Of a DNA stretch of 64,000 nucleotides, positions 55,868 to 64,000 are shown piece by piece. The first letter of the stretch is position 1, and each line of letters opens with the position of its first letter. The notes beneath the pieces were generated by a model. It was given only the letters and a program-made list of their open reading frames with translations, was not told the origin of the DNA and searched no databases. A program made the translations under genes and the position numbers. Origin of the DNA: Williamsia sp. 1138 (GTDB taxonomy: Bacteria > Actinomycetota > Actinomycetes > Mycobacteriales > Mycobacteriaceae); assembly GCF_002095435.2 (NCBI RefSeq), contig NZ_MJEJ02000037.1, positions 1 to 64,000 on the forward strand. Reading direction: 5' to 3'.

Positions 55868-57550
55868 ATGAGCAGGACGGACATCACCTCGTGTGGACGT
55901 CGAGCCGGCGCGGCCTTGGTGATGCTCCTCGCCCTCGTCGTGGTGGCGACGGCATGCACCTCGGTGGTGGGCGGAGACGCGCGGGCGCCGAGTGCGGTGA
56001 GCACTTCGCCTGCGCCACGGTCTGTTCCGACGATGCTCGTGGTCGACTTCTCCGAATCGATGAGGACCGCCGACGCGCCGGGTCCGCGCGTGGAGGCGGC
56101 GCGCGAAGCCGTCGGATCATTGCTCGAAGAGTTGCCGTCGGACGCACAACTCGGCGTGATGGTCTACGGGAGCAGTGTCGCGGTGACCCCAGAGAATCTG
56201 GCACCCGGCTGTCTCGACATCACAGTCTTGCGCGAACTCGGCCCCCTGGACCGGTCGGCGACCGAGCATTCACTGAGTTCGATTGCTGCCCTGGGCTTCA
56301 CGCCGATCGGTAATGCTCTCCGGCAAGCAGCCGATGCGTTGCCGTCCACGGAGCCGACGGCGATCGTGTTGGTCAGCGACGGCGAGGACACCTGCGGGCC
56401 GCCGCCGTGCGACGTCGCCGCCGAGATCGCCGGCACCCATCCCGAATTGTCGATCTCCACAATCGGTTTCAAAACAGATTCCGATCAACTCGAATGCGTT
56501 GCCGCTGCGACCGGCGGCCTCTTCGTGACCGCCGACAACGCCGAGCAACTGAGTGCGCGCCTGCTGGCGACGCAGGACCCTGATATCGCGCGAACCCGGT
56601 TGTCGCCGCGGGGCGTCGACGGGATCGAGCTCGGCAGCACCGCTGAGGCGATCCGGGACCGGCACGGCGACTTCCCGCCGCTGTCGTCGGCGAGGGCGGC
56701 GGCAGATGGGACGGTCACCATCGCCTGGGGCGGTTGCACATTCGTCTTCGGTGCCGACGGCCGATTGGCATCGATAGCGATCGTTCCGGGAGCTCAGACC
56801 ATCGACGGATTGCGAATCGGCGATGCGCTCGCGAGAGCCGACGATCTCTATGGCGACGCCGTGGCGACGCAGGGGTCGACCAACCTCTACACCGCCGATG
56901 TCTCGGCAGGGACCGCATGGCGTATCACCCACGACGACGGTGTCGCAATCACCGCCATCGGGTTGTGCAAGTGTCTCCCTGCCACGCAAGCGAAGCCGGC
57001 CGGCACCGAGGTCGTCGACATCCGGCCGTACCAGGCCGACGGCGCGTTGACTCCCGAGTACGCCGCCACCGCCATCACCGGGACAAAACCGTGGGGGTGT
57101 AGGTCGGCTGCCTCGACCTTCGGGGACCCCGGGCTCTTCACCTGCGGGCAGTACCAGACCGACTACATCATCTACATGTGCTCGTTCGCGGGTGGTCGCT
57201 CCCTGTGCCCCGACTCGAAGTCATCTCCCGAGGCGCTGCGCTTCTTGTCCAACCCCGCGACGCCGAACCCAGCGTCGACATCCGATACGCCGATACCTGC
57301 ACCACACCCGCTGGCCGTCCAGATCGCCGACGGCACCGTGTGTTGGTACGGGATTCGCTTCGGCGGGCCGGAGGCGGACGGAACGCGGGTGATGTACCTG
57401 TGCGGTCAGGACAATTACCTCTTCGCACCCAACGGACGGTCAGCTCTCGACACCAGCACTCCGACCTGGACCGCCCTGTATGGACCCGGCGATCAGAAGA
57501 CCGCTGTCGGCGTCACGAAGGTGTGGAACATCAAATCCGCCGACCGCTGA
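55868..57550 (+). CDS. Lipoprotein with von Willebrand factor A domain
   Basis: About 560 residues. The signal peptide ends in the lipobox VVATAC, so the Cys is the probable lipid anchor. The vWA domain (residues 45-235) has the metal site D-x-S-x-S as VVDFSESMR, and VLVSDGEDTCGPPPC as the Asp-rich loop. The C-terminal 320 residues contain eight or more Cys and repeated W/G strands, and no named family is recognised. ATG at 55868 places the signal peptide first; an earlier ATG lies at 55829. Confidence 0.8.
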   Translation: MSRTDITSCGRRAGAALVMLLALVVVATACTSVVGGDARAPSAVSTSPAPRSVPTMLVVDFSESMRTADAPGPRVEAAREAVGSLLEELPSDAQLGVMVYGSSVAVTPENLAPGCLDITVLRELGPLDRSATEHSLSSIAALGFTPIGNALRQAADALPSTEPTAIVLVSDGEDTCGPPPCDVAAEIAGTHPELSISTIGFKTDSDQLECVAAATGGLFVTADNAEQLSARLLATQDPDIARTRLSPRGVDGIELGSTAEAIRDRHGDFPPLSSARAAADGTVTIAWGGCTFVFGADGRLASIAIVPGAQTIDGLRIGDALARADDLYGDAVATQGSTNLYTADVSAGTAWRITHDDGVAITAIGLCKCLPATQAKPAGTEVVDIRPYQADGALTPEYAATAITGTKPWGCRSAASTFGDPGLFTCGQYQTDYIIYMCSFAGGRSLCPDSKSSPEALRFLSNPATPNPASTSDTPIPAPHPLAVQIADGTVCWYGIRFGGPEADGTRVMYLCGQDNYLFAPNGRSALDTSTPTWTALYGPGDQKTAVGVTKVWNIKSADR

Positions 57551-57558
57551 TCCCACTG

Positions 57559-57573
57559 TGTAGCTCAGCTACA
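57559..57573. promoter_or_regulatory. Palindrome TGTAGCT-C-AGCTACA with adjacent AT-rich tract
   Basis: A perfect 7-bp-arm palindrome nine nt after the lipoprotein stop. It is followed by an AT-rich stretch (TTGCAATATATTTAGATTGAA), unusual in this genome, which leads to the EamA transporter start at 57631. It may end the lipoprotein transcript or be the promoter/operator of the transporter and SDR genes. Confidence 0.45.
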
Positions 57574-57630
57574 TTGTGATTGCAATATATTTAGATTGAA
57601 CTGAACTGTTCGGCCGGATAGATATGAACC

Positions 57631-58563
57631 ATGAGCACTCGCGACCGGATGCTGGGCCTCACCGTGGTGGTGCTGTGGGGCCTGAACTTCCTGGCCATCC
57701 ACGCCGGCCTCGAACACTTTCCCCCGCTGTTCTTCGCCGCCCTCCGGTTTGCGGTCATGGCGGTCCCGGTCATCCTGTTCGTCCCACGACCCAAGGTTCC
57801 GCTCAAATGGTTCCTGCTCTACGGAATCGGTTTCGGCACAATCCAGTTCGCATTCCTCTTTCTCGCCATGGACAACGGGATGCCCACCGGGCTCGCCTCG
57901 CTGGTTCTGCAGTCGTCGGCACCGTTCACGGTGATTCTCTGCGTCGTGTTCCTCCGCGAGAAGCTCAGTGCGCGGCAGATCATCGGCATCACCGTGGCAG
58001 TCGGGGGCATGGCGATCATCGGTATCGATCGCGCCGCGCACGGCGCCACCGCAGCCGTGCTGCCCGTTCTCCTCACCCTGATCGCCGGGTTGGGATGGGC
58101 ATTCGGCAACATCGGGTCCCGGCTGGCCAAGCCGGACAACGCGCTACACCTGACCCTGTGGATGTGTGTGGTGCCGGTGCTGCCGCTGTACGCGTTGAGC
58201 CTGGCCGTCGAGGGTCCACGAGCGGGGTGGGACGCGATGTCGAGCGTCGGATCGCATTCCGGGCTGGTCGCGCTGGGTGGACTCACCTACGTCGCGGTGC
58301 TGGGCACCATCGTCGGATCGGGCCTGTGGACGTACCTGATGTCCCGGTACCCGGCGTCCAAAGTTGCACCGTTCTCTTTGCTGGTGCCGATCGTCGGACT
58401 CACCGCGGCGTGGGCGTTTCTCGGCGAGACACCGACCGGCTGGGAACTGTTCGGTGGCGCCGTGGTGATCCTCGGTTGTTTCGCGGGGCTCAGCACCAGG
58501 CGAGCGAAAACTACTCCCGACGACGCGTCGGATGAACCGAAACTGATTGGATCGCGCCCATGA
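57631..58563 (+). CDS. DMT-superfamily (EamA) transporter
   Basis: A 310-residue protein with ten membrane segments in two EamA halves: GLTVVVLWGLNFLAIHAGLEHFPPLFFAALRF starts the first, and LPVLLTLIAGLGWAFGNIGSRLA the second. Family members export amino acids or metabolites. Its stop overlaps the SDR gene start, so both are cotranslated. Confidence 0.85.
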   Translation: MSTRDRMLGLTVVVLWGLNFLAIHAGLEHFPPLFFAALRFAVMAVPVILFVPRPKVPLKWFLLYGIGFGTIQFAFLFLAMDNGMPTGLASLVLQSSAPFTVILCVVFLREKLSARQIIGITVAVGGMAIIGIDRAAHGATAAVLPVLLTLIAGLGWAFGNIGSRLAKPDNALHLTLWMCVVPVLPLYALSLAVEGPRAGWDAMSSVGSHSGLVALGGLTYVAVLGTIVGSGLWTYLMSRYPASKVAPFSLLVPIVGLTAAWAFLGETPTGWELFGGAVVILGCFAGLSTRRAKTTPDDASDEPKLIGSRP

Positions 58564-59441
58564 CTCCAGACAACAGTGGACCACCGGGCGTGTACGTCGT
58601 CACCGGCTCGGCGTCAGGAATGGGTTACGAGGTCGCCGCGAAGCTCTCCGCGGCCGGCCATCGAGTCATCGGGGTCGACCAGAGGGACGCGGATGTGATC
58701 GCCGACCTGTCGACACCCGCGGGCCGAGAAAGTGCTGTCGCGGCGGTGCTGGCCGCCGCCGCGGGATCGCTCACCGGCGCTGTGCTTGCCGCCGGCCTCG
58801 GACCCGGCGGAGGAAGAGAGCGCTCCCGACTCATCGTCGAGGTCAATTTCTTTGGTGTGGTCGAGTTACTCGGAGGCTGGCGCGACGCCCTCGCCGCCTC
58901 GGGGGATGCGAAGGTGGTCGTCTTCTCCAGCAACTCCACGACCACGGTGCCCGCCGTACCGCGGCGAACGATCAAGGCTCTACTCGACGGCAACGGCGAC
59001 CGAGCCGTCGCGTCGCTGCGGTTGCACGGCCGCGTGGGGCCGGTCATGGCGTATGCGGCATCCAAGATCGCGGTGAGCCGCTGGGTACGCCGGCGCGCGA
59101 CCTCACCGGCTTGGGCGGGTGCCGGTATCCGCCTCAATGCACTGGCACCGGGCGCGATCCTCACGCCGCTGCTCGAAGAGCAACTCGCCTCACCGACAGA
59201 GTCCAAGGCCGTTCAGCGTTTCCCCGTGCCGATCGGCGGATACGGCGATCCGGACAAACTCGCGGACTGGGCGGTCTTCATGCTCTCGGACGCGGCAGAT
59301 TTCCTGTGTGGAAGTGTCATCTTCGTCGATGGTGGATCCGATGCATACTTTCGGCCCGACGACTGGCCGCGGGCGGTGCCGCTGCTGCGACTGCCGGCCT
59401 ATCTACTCCGGTTCTGGCGATTCGGGCGCAGGTCGGGGTAG
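58560..59441 (+). CDS. Short-chain dehydrogenase/reductase
   Basis: A 293-residue classical SDR. VYVVTGSASGMGYEVA is the cofactor loop, VVFSSNSTT holds the catalytic Ser and PVMAYAASKIAVSRW the YxxxK. The C-terminal 25 residues (PLLRLPAYLLRFWRFG) are hydrophobic and may touch the membrane. It starts in the stop of the EamA gene; substrate unknown. Confidence 0.88.
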   Translation: MTPDNSGPPGVYVVTGSASGMGYEVAAKLSAAGHRVIGVDQRDADVIADLSTPAGRESAVAAVLAAAAGSLTGAVLAAGLGPGGGRERSRLIVEVNFFGVVELLGGWRDALAASGDAKVVVFSSNSTTTVPAVPRRTIKALLDGNGDRAVASLRLHGRVGPVMAYAASKIAVSRWVRRRATSPAWAGAGIRLNALAPGAILTPLLEEQLASPTESKAVQRFPVPIGGYGDPDKLADWAVFMLSDAADFLCGSVIFVDGGSDAYFRPDDWPRAVPLLRLPAYLLRFWRFGRRSG

Positions 59442-59505
59442 GCCCGCAGAGCTCGGCAGCGGTGCCGACATGGCTCACACCCCGACTTATGACAAACTCG
59501 CTGCC

Positions 59506-60774
59506 ATGCCCGACGAGGACCGCAAGAGCTCCAGCCGACTCCCGATCCGGGCCCGACTCGCACTGCGGGCCGCCGCCGGCGCCCGCTGGGCGTCGCAGAA
59601 GACGGGTCGCGGCAAGGGGTCGATGATCGGCGGCCTCGTCGCACTGAAGATCGATCCACACCTGCTCGGCACACTCGCCCGGAACAAGCGGACCGTGATC
59701 ATCACCGGGACCAACGGCAAGTCCACGACCACCCGCATGACGGCCGCCGCGCTCGCCCAGCTCGGCGACGTCGCGAGCCAGGCCGATGGCGCCAACATGG
59801 ACGCCGGGATCGTCGCCGCGCTGTCGTTGAATCGCCCGGCCAGGATCGCCGCACTCGAGGTCGACGAACTCCACGTGCCCCACGTCGCAGACGCCACCGA
59901 CCCGCAGGCGTTCGTGCTGCTGAATCTCTCGCGCGACCAGCTCGACCGCGTCGGCGAGATCAACATGATCGAACGGCGGCTGCGCGAAGGCATCAACAAG
60001 CATCCGCAGGCCGCTGTCATCGCCAACTGCGACGACGTGCTCATCACGTCGGCGGCCTACGATGCCCCGAATGCGATCTGGGTGGCCGCCGGCGCCGGCT
60101 GGGCGGGGGATTCGGTCAGTTGCCCGCGGTCGGGGGAACCGATCCTGCGCGACGGTGACCACTGGTACTCCACCGGAGCCGACTTCAAACGTCCCGAGCC
60201 GGTCTGGTGGTTCGACGACACCCACGTCTACGGTCCCGACGGATTCAGTCATCCGATGGAGCTCGCGGTGCCAGGCAAAGCCAACCGCGGCAACGCAACC
60301 CAGGCGATAGCTGCGGCGGTCGCCATGGGGGCCGACCCGGCGAAGGCCACCATCGCGGTGGGCACCGTCGGCGAGGTCGCCGGGCGCTACAGCGTTCAGC
60401 AGATCGGCCAACACCGGGTCCGCATGCTGCTCGCGAAGAACCCTGCGGGCTGGCAAGAAGCCATGGCCATGATCGATCAGGACGCCGACGGCCTGGTGAT
60501 CGCCGTGAACGGTCAGGTCCCCGACGGTGAGGATCTGTCGTGGCTGTGGGACGTCCGGTTCGAGGCCTTCGAGAGCATGCAGGTCGTCGCGGCCGGGGAA
60601 CGTGCCACCGATCTCGGTGTGCGGTTGCTGTACGCCGGCGCCGAACACACCACCATCGCGGACCCGATGGCCGCGATCGCATCGTGCCCACCCGGCCGCG
60701 TCGAGGTGCTGGCGAACTACACGGCCTTCCGCGACCTGGGTACGGCCCTCGCGCGTGCCCAGAAAGGGGTCTGA
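59506..60774 (+). CDS. murT: Lipid II isoglutaminyl synthase, MurT subunit
   Basis: A 422-residue Mur-ligase-like protein. ITGTNGKSTTTRM is the P-loop, followed by ALEVDELHVPHV and NLSRDQLDRVGEI; the C-terminal DUF1727 domain ends at ARAQKGV. With GatD it amidates D-Glu of lipid II. ATG at 59506 (MPDEDRKSS) fits the family length; ATG at 59470 is an alternative. Many MurT proteins carry a Cys4 zinc ribbon in the central domain; here the region (SCPRSGEPI, then DHWYSTG) keeps only one Cys. The downstream GTG of gatD lies 3 nt after the stop. Confidence 0.92.
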   Translation: MPDEDRKSSSRLPIRARLALRAAAGARWASQKTGRGKGSMIGGLVALKIDPHLLGTLARNKRTVIITGTNGKSTTTRMTAAALAQLGDVASQADGANMDAGIVAALSLNRPARIAALEVDELHVPHVADATDPQAFVLLNLSRDQLDRVGEINMIERRLREGINKHPQAAVIANCDDVLITSAAYDAPNAIWVAAGAGWAGDSVSCPRSGEPILRDGDHWYSTGADFKRPEPVWWFDDTHVYGPDGFSHPMELAVPGKANRGNATQAIAAAVAMGADPAKATIAVGTVGEVAGRYSVQQIGQHRVRMLLAKNPAGWQEAMAMIDQDADGLVIAVNGQVPDGEDLSWLWDVRFEAFESMQVVAAGERATDLGVRLLYAGAEHTTIADPMAAIASCPPGRVEVLANYTAFRDLGTALARAQKGV

Positions 60775-60776
60775 CG

Positions 60777-61502
60777 GTGTCTGATTCCACGCTCCGCATC
60801 GGACTCGTCCTGCCCGACGTCATGGGCACCTACGGTGACGGCGGCAACGCCCTCGTCCTGCGCCAGCGCGCACGCATGCGCGGTATCGACGCCGAGATCG
60901 TCTCGATCAACCTGACCGACCCCGTGCCCGAGTCCCTCGACGTCTACACCCTCGGCGGCGCCGAGGACTACGCCCAGCGCCTGGCCACCCGGCACCTGAC
61001 CCGCTATCCCGGTCTGCAGCGCGCAGCCGAGGCCGGCAAGCCCGTACTCGCCATCTGCGCCGCGATCCAGGTGCTCGGCCACTGGTACGAGACATCCGCC
61101 GGTGAGCGGGTCGAAGGTATCTCGATGCTCGACCTGACCACCGTCCCGCAGGACAAGCGCAGCATCGGCGAACTGATCACCGAGCCGGCCCTGGACTCGG
61201 GCCTCACCAAACCACTGACCGGCTTCGAAAACCATCGGGGTGGAACCACTCTGGGGTCCGACGCGCGACCGCTGGCGCGGGTCAAACACGGTGTCGGCAA
61301 CGGTGCCGGCGAGAAGATCGAAGGCGCCATCCAGGGCTCGGTGATCGGCACGTACCTGCACGGGCCTGCGCTGGCCCGTAACCCCGAGCTGGCCGACCTG
61401 TTGTTGTCGCGCGCCCTGGGCGTCGACGAACTGGATGCCCTGCCACTTGCGGAGGTCGAGCTGCTGCGGCGCGAGCGATTGGCCGCCGGGAGGCGTGGCT
61501 GA
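60777..61502 (+). CDS. gatD: Lipid II isoglutaminyl synthase, glutamine amidotransferase subunit GatD
   Basis: A 241-residue class I amidotransferase-like subunit (GTG start after AGAAAGGGG). The catalytic Cys is in VLAICAAIQVLGH and the catalytic His in GTYLHGPALARNP; GFENHRGGT is another GatD/CobB-like mark. It supplies ammonia from glutamine to MurT. The murT-gatD gene order is standard; the two are translationally linked. Confidence 0.94.
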   Translation: MSDSTLRIGLVLPDVMGTYGDGGNALVLRQRARMRGIDAEIVSINLTDPVPESLDVYTLGGAEDYAQRLATRHLTRYPGLQRAAEAGKPVLAICAAIQVLGHWYETSAGERVEGISMLDLTTVPQDKRSIGELITEPALDSGLTKPLTGFENHRGGTTLGSDARPLARVKHGVGNGAGEKIEGAIQGSVIGTYLHGPALARNPELADLLLSRALGVDELDALPLAEVELLRRERLAAGRRG

Positions 61503-61508
61503 GCGACC

Positions 61509-62072
61509 ATGACCAGTCCCGCGCCTACGAACGTCCCGACCAGGCGCCGCGCCTCACCCAAGGCACCGGTCCTGTTCGCACTCGGCCTGATCGTGCTGGC
61601 CGTGGTGGTCACTGCCACCTGGGCGATCACCTGGTCGGTGGCGGGCGACGACGCGTCGGCGCAGCCCCCATCGAGCGGATCGGTTGACGACAAGCAGGCT
61701 CCGGGAGTCGACGCTGCCGTCGAGACAGTGCGTGCCACCACCGAATCGCTGTACAACTTCACACCCGACACCGTCGAGGCGACGATCAAGACGGCGCAGG
61801 CGACGCTCTGCGGCGAGGCCCTCGAGCAGTGGAACGAGACCGCCGGGACTCTGCCCGACATCGTCTACGACACCGGCCGCAGCGTCACCACGAGCAACGC
61901 GCACTACGGGGTGGTGCGGAGCGACCAATCGAGCACCACAGTCCTCGCTATATTCGACCTCGCGGCCAGCGAGGACAACACGGATCCGCCGCCGCCCGAA
62001 CCGACTGCGATCGAGTTCACCGTCGACCGCAACGCGGTCCCGGTGTGCATCACCACGATGAAGGTTCTGTAG
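61509..62072 (+). CDS. Membrane-anchored protein, first of a tandem pair (Mce-associated-like)
   Basis: A 187-residue protein: a basic N-terminus (RRRASPKAP), one membrane segment (LFALGLIVLAVVVTATWAI) and an extracytoplasmic domain with two Cys (ATLCGEAL, PVCITT). Starts six nt after gatD. The layout and the TLYNFTPDTVEATI-like stretch resemble Mce-associated membrane proteins of Mycobacteriales, but no mce genes lie near. Paralogous to the next gene. Confidence 0.65.
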   Translation: MTSPAPTNVPTRRRASPKAPVLFALGLIVLAVVVTATWAITWSVAGDDASAQPPSSGSVDDKQAPGVDAAVETVRATTESLYNFTPDTVEATIKTAQATLCGEALEQWNETAGTLPDIVYDTGRSVTTSNAHYGVVRSDQSSTTVLAIFDLAASEDNTDPPPPEPTAIEFTVDRNAVPVCITTMKVL

Positions 62073-62603
62073 ATGTCCGCCGCTCCACCGCCGACCAGGC
62101 CCCGCCCATCCCGGCGCCGGATCATCATGCTGCTGTCGGCAGTCGTCGGGATCGCGATCATCATCGCCCTCACCGCCACCATCGCCGCGCTCACGGTCCC
62201 CGACGAGGGCAGCGACAACGACCGGAGTGTCGCCGCTCCGGTCATCACCGACCAGCAGGCGACCGACGTCGCGACCACCCTCACCCGCAGCATGTTCGAG
62301 ATCACCCCCACGACCGCCGATGCCCAGATCGCTGCGTTCAAGGCGAACACCTGCGGCGACCTCGCGAAGGACGGACTGCCCAACCTGGTGTCGTTCACCG
62401 ACGAGCTCAAAAGCCAAGACCGCAGTGCAGCAGTGACATTCCAGTCCGTCGCGGTCGTGCCACACCCGCCGCAGGCACCCGTGGTCCAGGCGATCGTCGC
62501 GTCCACGTGGCAGTCGGGGGACGCCGTCAACAAAACCCGTGTGGTCTACGACCTGATCGTCCAGAATGGTAAGACCTGCGTCACCAGGGCGCAGTTCCTC
62601 TAG
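62073..62603 (+). CDS. Membrane-anchored protein, second of the tandem pair
   Basis: A 176-residue paralogue beginning directly at the previous stop (no gap). The membrane segment is IIMLLSAVVGIAIIIALTATIAAL; the outer part has ITPTTADAQIAAFKANTCGDLA and a C-terminal GKTCVTRAQFL, with the two Cys in equivalent places. Duplication of one ancestral gene is likely. Function unknown; following murT-gatD suggests an envelope role. Confidence 0.65.
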   Translation: MSAAPPPTRPRPSRRRIIMLLSAVVGIAIIIALTATIAALTVPDEGSDNDRSVAAPVITDQQATDVATTLTRSMFEITPTTADAQIAAFKANTCGDLAKDGLPNLVSFTDELKSQDRSAAVTFQSVAVVPHPPQAPVVQAIVASTWQSGDAVNKTRVVYDLIVQNGKTCVTRAQFL

Positions 62604-62626
62604 TCGACGTGCCGAGGTGACCCGCT

Positions 62627-63289
62627 GTGAGACTGCGCCGGGATCATGGACAGAGAACCTTCCGGAACCGCGACGACGCCGGGCAGGCATTGGCACGACT
62701 GCTGACAAGCGACCATCCCGAACTGGTGCGGGACCCCGACGTCGTGGTGTTGGGTCTCGCACGCGGCGGCGTCCCCGTCGCGGCGCCGATCGCGGACGCC
62801 CTGCATGCTCCTCTGGACGCGTTCGTCATCCGCAAGCTCGGCGTCCCTCTGCGGGAAGAACTCGCCTTCGGCGCAGTGGCGTCGGGTGGCGAGCCGTTGA
62901 TCAGCGATCGCACGGTTCGCGACTTCGGGCTGACCCCAGACGACGTGAATGCGGTCATCGAGAAGGAATCCGTAGAACTGCTACGCCGAGAGGCCGTCTA
63001 CCGTCAGGGCAGACCGCCGACACCTGTCGCAGACCGAGTCGTGATCCTTGTCGATGACGGACTGGCAACCGGATCGAGCATGCGGGCAGCAGTCGACAGC
63101 ACCCGCCGGCGCCTCCCCCGGCAGATCATCGTCGCGGTGGGGACGGGGCCGGCCGGAACCCAGATCGCGAATGCCGACGAGATCGTCTGCGCCACAATAC
63201 CTCCTGACTTCTGGGCCGTCGGACAGTCCTATCGCGACTTCACCCAGGTGACCGACACCGAGGTGCAGAACCTGCTCGCGACGGAGTAG
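62627..63289 (+). CDS. Phosphoribosyltransferase-domain protein
   Basis: A 220-residue protein with GTG start. The PRPP-binding motif is VVILVDDGLATGSSMRAAV; VLGLARGGVPVAAPIADAL and FVIRKLGVPLREELAFGAV precede it. Unlike salvage enzymes, this group is often fused to or located by hydrolases and has unknown substrate. It stands between the tandem paralogues and a convergent CoA-transferase. Confidence 0.82.
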   Translation: MRLRRDHGQRTFRNRDDAGQALARLLTSDHPELVRDPDVVVLGLARGGVPVAAPIADALHAPLDAFVIRKLGVPLREELAFGAVASGGEPLISDRTVRDFGLTPDDVNAVIEKESVELLRREAVYRQGRPPTPVADRVVILVDDGLATGSSMRAAVDSTRRRLPRQIIVAVGTGPAGTQIANADEIVCATIPPDFWAVGQSYRDFTQVTDTEVQNLLATE

Positions 63290-63319
63290 CCCGGGACTCT
63301 GCCGTCGCTACTCCCTCGA

Positions 63320-63387
63320 CCTCCACCCACCCGTTTTCGCTCGGCCCAGTGGAAATAACATGTGGAGCGCGCAAATTCGGGTGGAGG
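63320..63387. other. Inverted repeat in the convergent gap before the CoA-transferase
   Basis: CCTCCACCC (63320-63328) pairs with GGGTGGAGG (63379-63387) across 50 nt. It lies between the convergent phosphoribosyltransferase and CoA-transferase genes. A terminator with a long loop is possible; the middle also contains a GTGGAG motif. No T-run. Confidence 0.35.
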
Positions 63388-63403
63388 AGTGGCTCCGTAT
63401 GAA

Positions 63404-64000
63404 CTAGCCGATGACCCCACGCTCGAACAGCCCCGCGATCTCCTCGGCACTGAGACCGAGTACCTCCGCCACCACACTTCCGGAATCCTCACCCACAGCC
63501 GAGGCCGGTGTCGCCGACAGGTGACTGCGGTCGAATCGTGCCGGATGGCCCGCCGCGAGATACCGGCCGATCCGCGGTTGATCAAGCGTCGAGAACAACG
63601 GATTGCTCTCCAGCGCATCGGATTCGACGACGTCGGTGAACGATCGGTACTGCTCGAACAGCACAGAGGTCTTTCTCAGCGCGTCATACACGTGCGCAGC
63701 GGTGTGCCTACGGAACCATCGAGCGAAGAGCGCCGTCAGCGCGTCACGGTATTCATACCGCTCGCCCTCGATGCGGAAGTCGGTGTCGAGTGCGGCCTCG
63801 AGGGCGTCGACGGCCGCCCCCGTCTCCGTGAGACCCACCAGATCCCGGAAGTGCCGGTTGGTCAGGGCGACGATCATGAAACGGGCGTGATCTGCTGTCT
63901 CGAAGTCGATTCCGTAGGTTCCATAGATGGCATTGCCGGTCGCCTGTCGCTGCCTGCCGTTGATCATCACCTCGGTGAGGTACCCGAGCGCGCCGGCAGT
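63404..64000 (-). CDS. Class III CoA-transferase (CaiB/BaiF), N-terminus cut by window edge
   Basis: The C-terminal 198 residues of a CaiB/BaiF-type CoA-transferase or racemase. The frame is open through the right edge (the first visible residues are TAGALGYLTEVMINGRQRQ). YGTYGIDFETADHARFMIVALTNRHFRDLV and a C-terminal LGLSAEEIAGLFERGVI are typical of the family. The catalytic Asp lies in the missing part. It moves CoA between acyl acids or epimerises 2-methylacyl-CoA; which cannot be judged. Confidence 0.85.
   Translation of the reverse strand, partial: TAGALGYLTEVMINGRQRQATGNAIYGTYGIDFETADHARFMIVALTNRHFRDLVGLTETGAAVDALEAALDTDFRIEGERYEYRDALTALFARWFRRHTAAHVYDALRKTSVLFEQYRSFTDVVESDALESNPLFSTLDQPRIGRYLAAGHPARFDRSHLSATPASAVGEDSGSVVAEVLGLSAEEIAGLFERGVIG

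Overview
The window looks like chromosomal DNA of a mycolic-acid actinobacterium (order Mycobacteriales), most likely Gordonia or a close relative. This is inferred from the high G+C, frequent GTG/TTG starts, apparent leaderless genes, a CYP136-like P450, a latex-clearing-type oxygenase, six TetR-type regulators, a DUF222/13E12 HNH protein, a bacterial fatty acyl-CoA reductase and a MurT/GatD pair. No rRNA, tRNA, CRISPR array, IS transposase or integrase was seen. Both window edges cut genes.

Layout. 0-5 kb: a truncated latex-clearing-like heme oxygenase translationally coupled to a single-domain globin, then three TetR genes and an alpha/beta hydrolase with a double operator. 4.8-8.6 kb: a five-gene operon (small membrane protein, ABC ATPase, permease, histidine kinase, NarL-type regulator). 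9-14.4 kb: an EAL-DICT protein, a P450 with its ferredoxin, an acyl-CoA dehydrogenase and an F420-type oxidoreductase. 14.4-16.7 kb: a 13E12-type HNH endonuclease beside a 55-nt hairpin. 16.7-22.7 kb: TetR and epimerase, epoxide hydrolase, SCPx-type thiolase and a double-SDR fatty acyl-CoA reductase. 22.8-24.2 kb: a short bacterioferritin-associated ferredoxin gene, a tandem-domain protein and bacterioferritin. 24.4-29.9 kb: secreted serine protease, GlxA-type regulator, three AIM24 paralogues and a paired fluoride channel. 30-32.6 kb: Dps, catalase and a Fur-type regulator. 33.7-36.5 kb: gluconate permease, kinase and regulator. 39.3-42.5 kb: lysC-asd plus a PLP dehydratase. 44-47.7 kb: two sets of 21-bp-period repeats, an inverted-repeat element and a TetR/MFS/nitroreductase unit. 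47.7-49.7 kb: leuA with a four-leucine leader peptide on an apparently leaderless transcript. 50-58 kb: LysR, a second P450 with divergent TetR, a methyltransferase, a second 14-TM exporter and a von Willebrand lipoprotein. 59.5-61.5 kb: murT-gatD for peptidoglycan amidation. The right end holds two tandem membrane-anchored paralogues, a phosphoribosyltransferase and a truncated class III CoA-transferase.

Themes: lipid and acyl-CoA metabolism (P450s, acyl-CoA dehydrogenase, thiolase, fatty acyl-CoA reductase, epoxide hydrolase, thioesterase, CoA-transferase), iron and oxidative stress (Bfd/Bfr, Fur/catalase/Dps), amino-acid biosynthesis (lysC-asd, leuA) and drug-type exporters with local repressors. 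The most striking regulatory structures are the leuA leader, several perfect operators in divergent promoters, and the structured intergenic DNA at 44.0-44.7 kb.
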